From assembly GCA_930367215.1 (NCBI GenBank), contig OV884059.1:249363803-249427802 (forward strand): 64,000 nt of DNA, given 5' to 3'. Each line of letters opens with the position of its first letter. The first letter of the stretch is position 1. The notes beneath the pieces were generated by a model. That model was not told the DNA's origin. It saw nothing but the letters and a program-made list of their open reading frames with translations, and did not search any database. Position numbers and translations under genes: made by a program. Source of the stretch: Pollenia angustigena (taxonomy: Eukaryota > Arthropoda > Insecta > Diptera > Polleniidae). This document shows, in pieces, positions 23,743 through 33,659 of the stretch.

Positions 23743-24204
23743 ACAAAAATCCAAACTTAAATCAATAAAGCACCAAACACTTGTCAAAAGCTTGTCATGG
23801 TGGCAATTTCACTCGTGTACGTGTGTTGGATGTAATATTAACCGTCATATCTAAATTTTTAATTTTCCATCCAGCATCGTCGGTGTCACACATAGAAACA
23901 CATTTTAACTAATAGTATTTTAATGTATGAGCATTTTGATTAGTTTATTTGGCCCTCCAGAAAGCTGACCGAATGTTCTTATACTTGAATTTTTTTATTT
24001 CAAACCAGTGTTCGAAAATAAACAGAAAATTATTATATATTTGCATTTAAGTTAAAAATAATTTTTTAAAACAATTCAAAATAAGAAGTTTGCTTGCTGC
24101 GCTGCCATTATGTATAATTGTTAACACATGTAAACCAAATGGTAACTTTGTTTTTTCCGGACAAATTATCCGATATGAGTGAATTGTTCTTTACAACACT
24201 ATAA

Positions 24205-24849
24205 AGGCCTCGTTACTCTTACGTAAACGTATACGTTGCGGATCAGCTGTCCCGTTTTTCTTACCAAGCTTATGTGTAAATAGGTACTCACACGTAAACG
24301 TAACGTTGGGTTGTGGATGAACCCTATAAAATAAAAATTTCTCTCCGTTTTTAGGTATCAGCTGTTAAGATTTTTTTTTTTTTTTTTTTGTTTTCAAGCA
24401 AACAAAACTTATAAACAAGCGGTTTACTTTAAAATTTTATTAATAAGATTCTCATCAAAATATTAATTAAAATTAAATTAAAATTTTTTTTTATTATTAT
24501 TATTGTTGTTAAAATCTTAGCTTTTTTTTTATTTTATTCAACAGTTAGATTATTTCATTAGATGGAAGTAAATTAAATTGATAAATAGTAAAAATAGTAT
24601 TTTTTGCACAAAAAGCCCCGATATCGTTATATATTGGCGTTTTAAAACAAGAATGTTAGCAACATGTTTTGGACCAAGACTGTGAGCAAAATCAAAACAA
24701 TTAATAATTTACATACATACATATGTGCGAGTACACACATGCACTTCAACACCATATGACACGTTTACGTATTTCTGGTAACTACCAACATTTCAAGTCG
24801 ACCGCAACGTTTACGTATCCGCAACTTTTACGTAAGAGTAACAAGGCCT
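24205..24849. mobile_element. PIF/Harbinger-like MITE with TSD TAA
   Basis: AGGCCTCGTTACTCTTACGT on the left is matched by the reverse complement of the right end (AGGCCTTGTTACTCTTACGT, one mismatch). TAA lies outside both ends (24202-24204, 24850-24852). Motifs such as CGTAAACGT and GTTGCGGAT are shared by both subterminal regions. The 645-bp element is non-coding. T-rich runs sit near 24370-24390. Confidence 0.75.
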
Positions 24850-25590
24850 TAAGTAAAAAAATTATTCTTGGGACAAATATATTGTTCGAAACCCATGGTT
24901 GAATCCAGCTTAAAAAATTATTATAGGTTAACGTCTTTAACGATCTTATTCTAATTCTTGTGCAGAAATAAAAGTGAATGTTTTCTTTAAATAACACTAT
25001 GTGACAGTTTTTTGACCAAACGTATTTAACACCTAATCTTTATGTAAAATTGCCCTCTGAATCCGAATATTTCAAGTAACCTTAATCTTAAAAAATATTG
25101 GATGGATTATGTATTTCTTTTTTGTAATGAAAGATAATACAAATACTAAAATAACAATGGATTGCTAGTAGTGCTGGGAAACTATCGATAGACTATCGAT
25201 ATTATCGATAGTCTGATAATATCGATAGGAAAAATATAAATATCGATATTTTTAGTATTTAAAATACAGATATGAAGACATCTAACGGCAGTTATACACA
25301 CACAGTTTTTTGTCGCAAATTTTTACTTGCTATTATTAATTCTCGCTGAATTACACTCAGGTCTCGCCTTATGCGGATTTTTTATATGCGGATTCAAATT
25401 TATGCGGTTTTTAAAGTTTTAGATGTCTTTTAAGCTTTTTTGACGTTTTTAAATTACCCCAAGTTTGCATCACGACATACTCGTTATAGTTTATTTTATT
25501 TTGTGTTTTTTATATGCATAGCCGATACGTTTGTAATTATGAGTGCTTTAAAACTAATGAAAAATACATAGTATTAGTTTTGCAACGACG

Positions 25591-25629
25591 CACAGTAGCG
25601 CCCGTAGAGCAAACGAGGTTGCAAAAATC
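25591..25629 (+). promoter_or_regulatory. Left Transib terminal repeat, RSS-like (heptamer-23-nonamer)
   Basis: Heptamer CACAGTA (25591-25597), 23-bp spacer (25598-25620), nonamer-like GCAAAAATC (25621-25629). The nonamer matches 7 of 9 positions of the V(D)J consensus ACAAAAACC, and the heptamer 6 of 7 of CACAGTG. It is the presumed transposase binding and cleavage site. Confidence 0.85.
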
Positions 25630-26230
25630 AAAATTTTCATGAGCACCGACGAAGTTTTGAATAAACTCATGTTATAGGAAACTTTTCAACGATTTCAAAT
25701 CTGCCACTCTTAATAATATCACATTTTTAGTTTAGAAGATATAACCGTTCAAAGTTGACCGACTTTCGGTTTTCAAAAAAACACACAATTTTTAGTAAAT
25801 TTGTTGCGATTTCAGGTGTAATATCACGAAAAATAGGTAACGAATCGCCTTATTTTTTGTTTGTATTGATTGATGCATTTATTAAATGTGTAATGATAAA
25901 AAAAAAATGAACTGTTTGCTTTGTGTTTCTCCTGGTAAATCACTATTTAAAAACTATCCGTTTTTTCACTATTTTTCAACTTTGACGGAAAATAACAAAA
26001 ATCTATATTTTTCTATATTTGCCATATTTGCAAAATCTGTTCTTTGATTATTTCTTTACATAATTCAAAAATTTTATCTGCCCGTACGTGCCCGTTTGGC
26101 TTCTAGAGGTAAAAAAGGTTAAAAAGACATGGTTGCAGAAATTGTATGACAGTAGTTTGATCTAAAATCTAAAAAAACTACTCATTGAAATTAGCAGGTA
26201 CGTACCTCACTTAAACAATACTTTGGCGTA

Positions 26231-26528
26231 CAAATGGTCAAGAACAATATTGACTACAGGTAGGCACAAATCTTATTTGGACACGTGCATAATATCAAAA
26301 TTGCATTATTCAGCCTAATTCCATTTGTATGCAGGGAACAGGTAAATTTTTCGGCATGGTAGCATAAGCCTATATATTGCAAATGGTCAAGAACAATATT
26401 GACTACAGGTAGGCACAAATCTTATTTGGACACGTGCATAATATAAAAATGCATTATTCAGCCTAAATCCATATGTATGTAGGGAACAGGTACATTTTTC
26501 GGCATGGTAGCATAAGCCTATATATTGC
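26231..26528 (+). repeat. 149-bp tandem duplication upstream of the Transib gene
   Basis: Two copies begin CAAATGGTCAAGAACAATAT, at 26231 and 26380, and end CATAAGCCTATATATTGC. They differ at a handful of positions. They lie within the Transib, about 90 bp before its start codon, and probably belong to the promoter or 5' leader. Confidence 0.9.
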
Positions 26529-26615
26529 AAAATAAGCATAATGCCTGGATTAGTCTACGACTGAAAGTTGGCGCAACAATTACTGAAACCATTAAACAAT
26601 TTAAGTACTGAAAAC

Positions 26616-28619
26616 ATGGCGTTGAACAATTTTAAATTATTTGAACTGTTTAGAAAGTCAACCACACCAAATTTTTTCACGGAAGCTGCTTTAGAAGAAC
26701 TTGATAGCTTATACGGAAATATTGAGAGAAGCGAAATTATAAAAAATAATTTTTATCTGATATATGCAAATATTAAGGCAAAATGGGTGAAATCTAATCG
26801 AACCATTCAGAACTTCAACTCCAAATACGAGGACTGGCTTAATGAAGATACCATCCTGGATATATTGGCAGTAGATAAACCCACCACATCAACCAGAGGA
26901 GCAAAAGGAAGGCCAAAAAAAAGTATTGAGGAGTGTTCAATTTTCACAAGAAAGAGGAAACTTGCCGATGCCACCAATGACTTGACCACGAAGCAATTAT
27001 CGGAAGCGCTGTCTATTAAATTTACAAAGGATAGTGAAAGAGTTAGGTCGCACATAACCAAATCTGTTGCTGATGCAAGCCCACTGCGACTAAAAAGGAT
27101 TAAGGAAAGCATTCCCACGCCCACAAACGCACACATTAAAAAGTATGGTTCCGAAGAAGCCTTGGCCTTGTTTATGGACTTAGAACTTTCCAAAGAGAAA
27201 TATGAGAAACTACGGGCATCTTTAACGCGACACGGCGCTGACGTTTTACCCGGATACAAGCATATTACGCAAGCCAAAATAAATTCACGACCACTGCATA
27301 CGGAATTTACGGAAGTCTCTGCGAAAGCCAATCTGCAGGATCTCATGGGCCATACAGCAAAACGGTTGTTGGAGAGTCTTCCTGAAAATGAGGTGAAAAT
27401 TCTTCCTGAGAAGTTGACATTGATCAGCAAATGGGGCTGCGATGGATCATCCGGACAAAGCGTTTATAAGCAAAGGATATCTTCCGATGACGCTACAATA
27501 TCGGACGGAAATATGTTTATGGCATCTGTTGTTCCTTTGCGGCTTAAATCGGATGTTTCCCTTCACTGGAAAAATCCACGTCCGTCATCAGTGCATTATT
27601 GCCGACCAATAATGTTTCAGTTTGCAAGGGAATCGGCAGAACTCATAAGGACCACGGTGAAGGACATTGAAGAACAAATAAGCAAGATTAAGCCTACAAA
27701 GCTGCAAATTGGAGAAGGAAAATATATTGAATGCAATTACGAGTTCCATCTGACCATGGTTGACGGAAAAGTCGTAAACGAACTGACAGGAACAACCTCA
27801 ACAATGTCATGCCCGATTTGCAAAAAGAGTCAGAAGAACTTTGGTAATTTAAACGATTCTACAAATGAGGAGAATTACGAATATGGAATGTCACCATTGC
27901 ACGCAAGGATAAGGTGTATGGAATTCTTGCTAAAACTGGCGTATACCCTACCACAAGAGGAGGAAAACTTCGATGAAAATACATCAATAAAGGATAAGGA
28001 AAAGATCAGAAAGAAGCAAATACAGGATGCTTTTTTTAAACAAGTTGGACTAAAAGTAGACTGTCCCAAGCACGGATACGGTAACTCAAACGATGGAAAC
28101 ACTTCTAGGAGATTTTTTGAAAATGATGAGGCAGTAACTAGAATCACTGGAATTGACAATCAAATCGTGAAAAGATTGGGAACGATCTTGGATGTTTTAA
28201 ACTGCAAAGAAAATGTCAATTCTACAAAATATGGAGAATATGCGTCGAAAACTGCATCTCTTTTAGCAGAAATGTATCCACAGAAGAAGTTGACCCCGAC
28301 CGTCCATAAAATATTGGCGCATGGCAAAGATATAATTGAGTACCAGTCTTTGCCAATTGGAGAGCTTTCTGAAGAAGCACAGGAGTCTCTTAACAAATTT
28401 TATAAAAAATATAGATTGCAGAACACATTCAAAGCATCAAGGGTAAGGCAAAATGAGGACCTCTTCAACATGTTGGCAGCATCTTCCGATCCACTTATAT
28501 CTTCCCTGCGGCATGTGAAGTCACGAATAGAGTTAGAAAATAATTATAGTTTAGAAATGGTTAGTCTTTTAGATATACCTTCTCTTACGAACTGTGATGA
28601 ATATTTTACAGAAAATTGA
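26616..28619 (+). CDS. Transib transposase (RAG1-like DDE recombinase)
   Basis: The 667-residue protein would excise and reinsert the element in the nucleus by cutting at the CACAGTG ends. ATG 26616 has a good context (AAAC ATG G). The frame stays open 16 codons further upstream to 26568, but without an ATG. Residues 98-102 (G-R-P-K-K) resemble the GGRPR motif of the RAG1 nonamer-binding domain. By alignment of motif order with RAG1, the catalytic triad is D276 (W-G-C-D-G-S-S-G), D383 (M-V-D-G-K-V) and E590 (E-E-A-Q-E-S-L-N-K). The structural zinc site is C399 and C402 (C-P-I-C) with H564 and H569 (H-K-I-L-A-H). All seven residues are present and no stop or frameshift interrupts the frame, so it may be functional. 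There is no RAG2-like gene, as expected for Transib. The residue matching is from memory of RAG1, not a computed alignment. Confidence 0.93.
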   Translation: MALNNFKLFELFRKSTTPNFFTEAALEELDSLYGNIERSEIIKNNFYLIYANIKAKWVKSNRTIQNFNSKYEDWLNEDTILDILAVDKPTTSTRGAKGRPKKSIEECSIFTRKRKLADATNDLTTKQLSEALSIKFTKDSERVRSHITKSVADASPLRLKRIKESIPTPTNAHIKKYGSEEALALFMDLELSKEKYEKLRASLTRHGADVLPGYKHITQAKINSRPLHTEFTEVSAKANLQDLMGHTAKRLLESLPENEVKILPEKLTLISKWGCDGSSGQSVYKQRISSDDATISDGNMFMASVVPLRLKSDVSLHWKNPRPSSVHYCRPIMFQFARESAELIRTTVKDIEEQISKIKPTKLQIGEGKYIECNYEFHLTMVDGKVVNELTGTTSTMSCPICKKSQKNFGNLNDSTNEENYEYGMSPLHARIRCMEFLLKLAYTLPQEEENFDENTSIKDKEKIRKKQIQDAFFKQVGLKVDCPKHGYGNSNDGNTSRRFFENDEAVTRITGIDNQIVKRLGTILDVLNCKENVNSTKYGEYASKTASLLAEMYPQKKLTPTVHKILAHGKDIIEYQSLPIGELSEEAQESLNKFYKKYRLQNTFKASRVRQNEDLFNMLAASSDPLISSLRHVKSRIELENNYSLEMVSLLDIPSLTNCDEYFTEN

Positions 28620-28900
28620 AAAAATAAATTTAAAAAAAAATAATTTTTTTTTTAATTTGTTGGGTAATAATTTAAAACATAAAAACCTAAAGAAAAAAAA
28701 TAAAAACAATCTAAAAATGTAAAAATAATTTTTTTTAGTTACCATAAAATTGATTTTTCTACTAATTTTAACTTTGATAACCCATAATTAGGCCCCTACA
28801 GAGCGTAGCACCCTTTCCAAACGCTCATTTCATAGGCTGAACAGTTATCTATCATATGCTGTTTAAACTGTTCAATTATCTTATTCGGTTCAAAAGATAT
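28620..28900 (+). other. Transib 3' untranslated/subterminal region
   Basis: A-rich sequence with two AATAAA-like signals (AAAAATAAATT at about 28619-28629, AAAAAATAAAAAC near 28696-28708) follows the stop. This is consistent with transcript 3'-end formation inside the element. Confidence 0.45.
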
Positions 28901-28938
28901 GATTTTTGCAACGAAAAAACTCAAATGGCGCCACTGTG
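28901..28938 (-). promoter_or_regulatory. Right Transib terminal repeat, RSS-like (heptamer-22-nonamer)
   Basis: On the minus strand: CACAGTG (28938-28932, identical to the V(D)J heptamer consensus), a 22-bp spacer, then GCAAAAATC (28909-28901). The spacer starts GCGCC, as on the left side. Confidence 0.85.
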
Positions 28939-29521
28939 CGACGGCTAATTTCGGCAAAAATATAATGAAAAATGAGGTGGAAGTTAGAAAAATTTCAATT
29001 TTAAACTCGTTCTTTCCTGTCGTTTTCGGTACAACATTGTTATAACCACATGTACGAGTGTAAAGAAGTTTGCATAACTTTTAAACTACAAGGCCCCATA
29101 ATAAAACTTTTACAATATGATAAGGACACTAAAGGCCAATTTAGATTAAAAATTAAAAAAAAAAAATTAGAACTTAGTTAGAAAAATTTTGATTTAAATT
29201 GGTTATTTCTGGCTTTGCAGATGAACAAATGTTTTCTTTATTTAAAGATCACCAAAATTTTTTTTGTTTGATTAGTTTTTATATTTGTTGATTTTTTTAT
29301 GCGATTTTGCTTTGATTTTTTAATTAAAATTTGAATTTATGCGGTTTCTCAGAACTTTGGAACGAATCATTAGTTTTTATATGAAGCAGAGTATCGTTTT
29401 ACGCGAATTCAATTTATGAGATTTTTTTTGGAACGCATCTATCGCATAAAACGAGACCTAAGTATACAGCAATGAATACAAACAACAAGAATGACAAGTG
29501 GTATGGATTGCTTAGCAGTGA

Positions 29522-30616
29522 ACGCAGAGAAAAAATATGGTTGGGCATGGTTACGGCAACAACACTATGTTTAATGTAACAATATATTGTTGTCGTACAC
29601 AAATAATTGTTATTTTTATTTAATATCAACAATATTATAGTTACTGTAAACATATCAATGTTTATCGCAATTATGAATTTGAGTATTGTTGACCGAAAAA
29701 TAATTATTTTTTTAACAACTAAATTATGATAAATTTCTAAACATATTATATTTCTCACAACCATATCATGATATTTAATAGCCATAACATGATAACTTTC
29801 TATATATTTATCATATTATGTTAAATATGCAATCAAACTATTATGTTAGCGCCATTTGTAAAATAATTTTGAAGCAGTTGTGTCGTTTTTTTTTTATTTG
29901 TGAGCGTTTAAACAATTAAAAGAAAAAATTCCATAAAAAAATAAGTTTAAAGAATTAAAATATTAGCGGAGTTCATTCAAGTATTGGTGATGTAATAGTG
30001 CAAATGCAAAATATCATAGTTTTTTTGTAAAATCCAACAACAAAACACACAGAGATTTCGTTATATTTTATAAAAGTGCTACGATATTTCTGTGGGTTTC
30101 ATGGGCAACCGTGTATGTCTTATAACAAATTTTTCAGGAAAGCCGAAAAACCATTCTAGATCAAACTATGGGCTAGGTATTGCACTTTTAAAACTTTGTC
30201 ATTACGTTAAAAAATCGGAATTGATCCATCTTTTTTCAAAAAAATTTAAAGATCGTTCAAAATTAGGCAATATGGCATCAACATCTTAAAATCGAAAAAA
30301 TGGCCACAAAATCGATGCAAAAATATTTTAATTTATTTTGTGTTTTTATGACAGCTATGAAAGGTGCTGTATCATAATATGATTGCTTCTAAATTTATTA
30401 TGATTAACATGATGATAATTTGATTACTTCTTAACTTAGTATGATTAACAGATTAATAATATGATTAAGGGAAAAATATTATGATGTAATATTACGAATA
30501 TATTTAGCCATAATATGATGCAATAATAATCTTAATATGGTGACTACAATCATAATTCTTATGATAATATGTTGCTCTTAGAATATGTTTACCACAACCA
30601 TGTTTTTTCTTTGCGT
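29522..30616. mobile_element. MITE, CACGCAGAGAAAAAATATGG family, copy 2
   Basis: It is nearly collinear with 8651-9911, with the same ends (ACGCAGAGAAAAAATATGG / CCATGTTTTTTCTTTGCGT). It includes the nested AGCGGAGTTCA element at 29966, but the right part of that nested MITE is deleted here. The shared nested insertion shows both copies descend from a copy that already held it. The ORFs at 29414-29785 and 30092-30289 are palindrome shadows. Confidence 0.75.
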
Positions 30617-30985
30617 GTGCTTTTTACTGCTAATTAAACGCCTTTAAGTCGAAATTTGTACATGTTTATATCGGGACTAAAATGTCAAATATTTTTGTGA
30701 TGTTGTAAAAAAAACTGCAAATCCAAATGCAATGGCAAGCATAGGACAAAACAATGAACGACCATTAGAGGACAAGTCCGCTAGATTGGTTACCTTTTTG
30801 GGTTAAGAATTAAGAAACATTTTTAAAGTTGCAATGGAATATCTTATAGTCCCTGTTACTTCGGTTCCTTCCGAAATTTTTTTAAAATACTGCCATCTAA
30901 AATAACGTGCGTACATATATACGTCTCTTACATTCAATAAAGTGATGAAAACAACGGGCTGTAGCCTTATAAAAAAATAATTAAT

Positions 30986-32055
30986 GATCTGGCCTAAGCA
31001 ACCAGTGAAATGCATAGGAATAGCTTATCCCATCAACAATAAATTTCAAGTGTTTTTATCAATAATAAAAACTGGGAATTAAGCACGAATAACAAAATCT
31101 TTTGAAATTAAAATTTTGTATTCCCAAAAATTGAAATTACTTTTTGATAATAAACAGGCAAGTGCACGGCCTAAAAAAACACTTAATTGACAACATCTTT
31201 TGTAAGTTGTTGTTTGTTTTTTATTTTGTTTTTCTTAACCTACTTACAACTACAATTAATGTTGAGAGAATTTCAACTAATTGTGGTGGGGAGTGTAAGA
31301 TGAGATAAACCCACTTTTTTATTGTTGATGTATTTTGTTCAAGCTTTGATATTGTTACAAGTAAAACTGTTGCTATAAGTCTTATACGTTTAACAGTTTT
31401 ATTTGGTTTAATATCTTTAGTTTGTCTAAAATCTTTATGGATGAAGTTTCCTGATGATCTGGCCTAAGCAACCAGTGAAATGCATAGGAATAGCTTATCC
31501 CATCAACAATAAATTTCAAGTGTTTTTATCAAGAATAAAAACTGGGAATTAAGCACGAATAACAAAATCTTTTGAAATTAAAATTTTGTATTCCCAAAAA
31601 TTGAAATTACTTTTTGATAATAAACAGGCGGTGCACGGCCTAAAAAACACTTAATTGACAACATCTTTTGTAAGTTGTTGTTTTTTTCATTTTGTTTTTC
31701 TTAACCTACTTACAACTACAATTAATGTTGAGAGAATTTCAACTAATTGTAGTGGGGAAATGTAAGATGAGATGAACCCACTGTTGTTTATTGTTGATGT
31801 GTTTTGTTTAAACTTTGATATTGTTACAAGTAGAACTGTTGCTATAATTCTTATACGTTTAACAGTTTTATTTGGTTTAATATCTTTAGTTTGTCTAAAA
31901 CCTTTATGGATGAAGTTTCCTGATGATCTGGCCTAAGCAACCAGTGAAATGCATAGGAATAGCTTATCCCATCAACAATAAATTTCAAGTGTTTTTATCA
32001 ATAATAAAAACTGGGAATTAAGCACGAATAACAAAATCTTTTGAAATTAAAATAA
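30986..32055. repeat. 470-bp tandem repeat, about 2.3 copies
   Basis: GATCTGGCCTAAGCAACCAG starts units at 30986, 31456 and 31925 (periods 470 and 469). The third unit is cut about 125 bp in, where the hAT subterminal sequence begins. Each unit contains AAAAACTGGGAATTAAGCAC and AGTTTGTCTAAAATC. An inverted partial copy is at about 54703-55108. Confidence 0.85.
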
Positions 32056-32649
32056 TTAAAGTTTTCCTGCACACGTACAAACATTTAGTCGATAGTAATA
32101 TCGATATATCGATAGTGAAATCTGAACTATCGATAAATATCGATAGTATCCCAGCACTAATTGCTAGTGAAGATTGTTCAAGAAATAAGCGAGAAACAGG
32201 GGACAAAAGTTTAAACTTCATTGAAAATTGTATGAGTTTTTGCAATTTTGCTCTTTTCAGGTTATTTTTTTATACCAAACAATTAAAAATTGGGGCATTT
32301 GGTTATTTCAACACGAACATTTGCGCCTAGATTGGTGCAAAAATGATAAAGCTACATAATATTTAGTGAATTAACCCACATAGTAACCTAACCGTCTTAA
32401 GCTTCGTTAACAATCAAAAAAACATTTTCACTTGGTGTTCATAATAGAGCAACAATTTCTTTTGCAACCACACACATTTAGCATTAGGAAACCGTTTGCA
32501 AATTTTAGCCACAATAATATTATGCATTTAATCTTATTTATTACAGCATTATGTTAAAATGTTCATTCAAAACTAAATAAAATTATTTTAAACGTCAGAA
32601 ACAATTTCATACAAATTGTTGCTGAAGTTAAAGTAGATTTAACTTTAGT

Positions 32650-33649
32650 AGAGCGACTCAAGTTGTATGGAAGCAAAATTCGTGCTTGATGTACCCTCCT
32701 AAAAATGAACCTTGGACTTTTTTAAAATGACATTTTGAATATTTCGGCTCCAGCTTTGACCTCTCGTGAGCTGGACCAGTTTGGAAAAGGGTCTATTTTT
32801 ACATGTTTTGTTAATTTAAGAATCTGTTTCCTTACCAACATATACAAATTGGGCATCGTAAGAAAGGTTTTTTTAAGGCGCGTCCAACTGTGTATACAAT
32901 TTGTCCAAGGACGATCATCCATGCCCACGACTTTTTGGCGGCATATTTTTTTCGCAAATTAAAAAAAAATTCTAGTCGTGGATCATTTCTTTTTTTCATT
33001 CTTTAGTCCTATTTTCATCCATACATGATATATAAACTAAATCCGGTATCATGTTAGAGTTACTACAAAATTGCATTTATATATATTCCAGAGCACCGTG
33101 TAAAATGCATCTAATATGCAAAAATCTAAACTATTTACATACAAAGATGATATACTTGCCAAAAGATAATATTTGATACCCATATTGCCCTATTTTAAAC
33201 GAAGGGTTGCCACCCCATTGCATTTTTGTCAAAACGCGAACTAGCACGATTTTCAAAAAAAGCTGAGACACGTATTTAATTAAATCGACTAAAGATTAAA
33301 ATATGTTAATTTGGCACTTTTATTACAAACAACCCCGAACAAAAATTTCAAAACCCGTTTTTTTATAGAAAATCATTAAAAAAAAGTACATGGATGATCG
33401 TCTTTGGACAAACTGTATACACAGTTGGACGCGCCTTAAAAAAACCTTTCTTACGATACCCAATTTGTATATGTTGGTAAGGAAACAGATTCTTAAATTA
33501 AAAAACATGCAAAAATATACCCTTTTTCAAACTGGTCCAGCTCACGAGAGGTCAAAGCTGGAGCCGAAATATTCAAAATGTCATCTTAAAAAAGTCCAAG
33601 GTTCATTTTTAGGAGGGTACATCGGGCACTTTGTTTGGTGAGTCGCTCT
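32650..33649. mobile_element. 1000-bp long-TIR element (MULE/foldback-like), TSD TAACTTTAGT
   Basis: The ends AGAGCGACTCA and TGAGTCGCTCT are exact inverses. After a diverged patch, arms of roughly 235 bp (about 32690-32925 and 33390-33625) are inverted copies, including CCAGCTTTGACCTCTCGTGA on the left against TCACGAGAGGTCAAAGCTGG on the right. The 10-bp duplication TAACTTTAGT flanks the element (32640-32649, 33650-33659). Long TIRs with a 9-11 bp TSD fit Mutator-like or foldback-type elements. The mirrored ORFs in the arms are palindrome shadows, and the 460-bp core encodes nothing recognised. Confidence 0.8.
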
Positions 33650-33659
33650 TAACTTTAGT

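Larger units (their letters stand above)
25591..28938 (+). mobile_element. Apparently intact Transib DNA transposon with TSD CGACG
   Basis: Both ends begin with a CACAGTR heptamer (CACAGTA at 25591; CACAGTG read inward from 28938) followed by GCGCC. At 22-23 bp from the heptamer each end has GCAAAAATC. The 5-bp duplication CGACG lies directly outside (25586-25590 and 28939-28943), the TSD length known for Transib. The 3,348-bp element carries one uninterrupted transposase frame. A 149-bp tandem duplication sits between the left end and the gene. This is the best-preserved DNA transposon in the window. Confidence 0.93.
25354..29464. mobile_element. Tc1/mariner- or pogo-like shell around the Transib
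   Basis: CACTCAGGTCTCGCCTTATG on the left corresponds to the reverse complement of the right end (TACTTAGGTCTCGTTTTATG). TA lies outside both. ATGCGGATTT/TTATGCGGTTTT words recur near both ends. Removing the Transib and one copy of its TSD leaves only about 760 bp, so this is a small non-autonomous element that received the Transib. Confidence 0.55.
25169..32159. mobile_element. Composite hAT element with TSD ATTGCTAG, host of the Transib
   Basis: TAGTGCTGGGAAACTATCG on the left is the near-perfect inverse of CGATAGTATCCCAGCACTA on the right. ATTGCTAG is duplicated outside (25161-25168, 32160-32167). Both subterminal regions are packed with ATCGATAG words, a typical hAT binding-site cluster. 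The 6,991-bp span is inflated by later insertions: a mariner/pogo-like shell (25354-29464), the Transib (25591-28938), a MITE (29522-30616) and tandem 470-bp repeats. No hAT transposase was found inside, so the original element was probably non-autonomous. Confidence 0.8.

Noticed and set aside
26568..26615. Upstream extension of the Transib frame from TTG
   Set aside because: A non-ATG start is unlikely in a fly, and ATG at 26616 has a good context. The family length fits either.
26807..27430. 207-codon minus-strand ORF
   Set aside because: It lies entirely opposite the Transib transposase and has no family features; it is a shadow of the real gene.
27590..27650. Loss of a catalytic residue in the Transib (F-A-R-E-S-A where RAG1 has an acidic run)
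   Set aside because: On counting back from the C-P-I-C zinc motif, the RAG1 D708 equivalent falls at M-V-D-G-K-V further on, which is intact.
32722..33641. Four mirrored ORFs of 60-83 codons
   Set aside because: They are the two strands of the inverted-repeat arms of one element, so their similarity is a palindrome effect.
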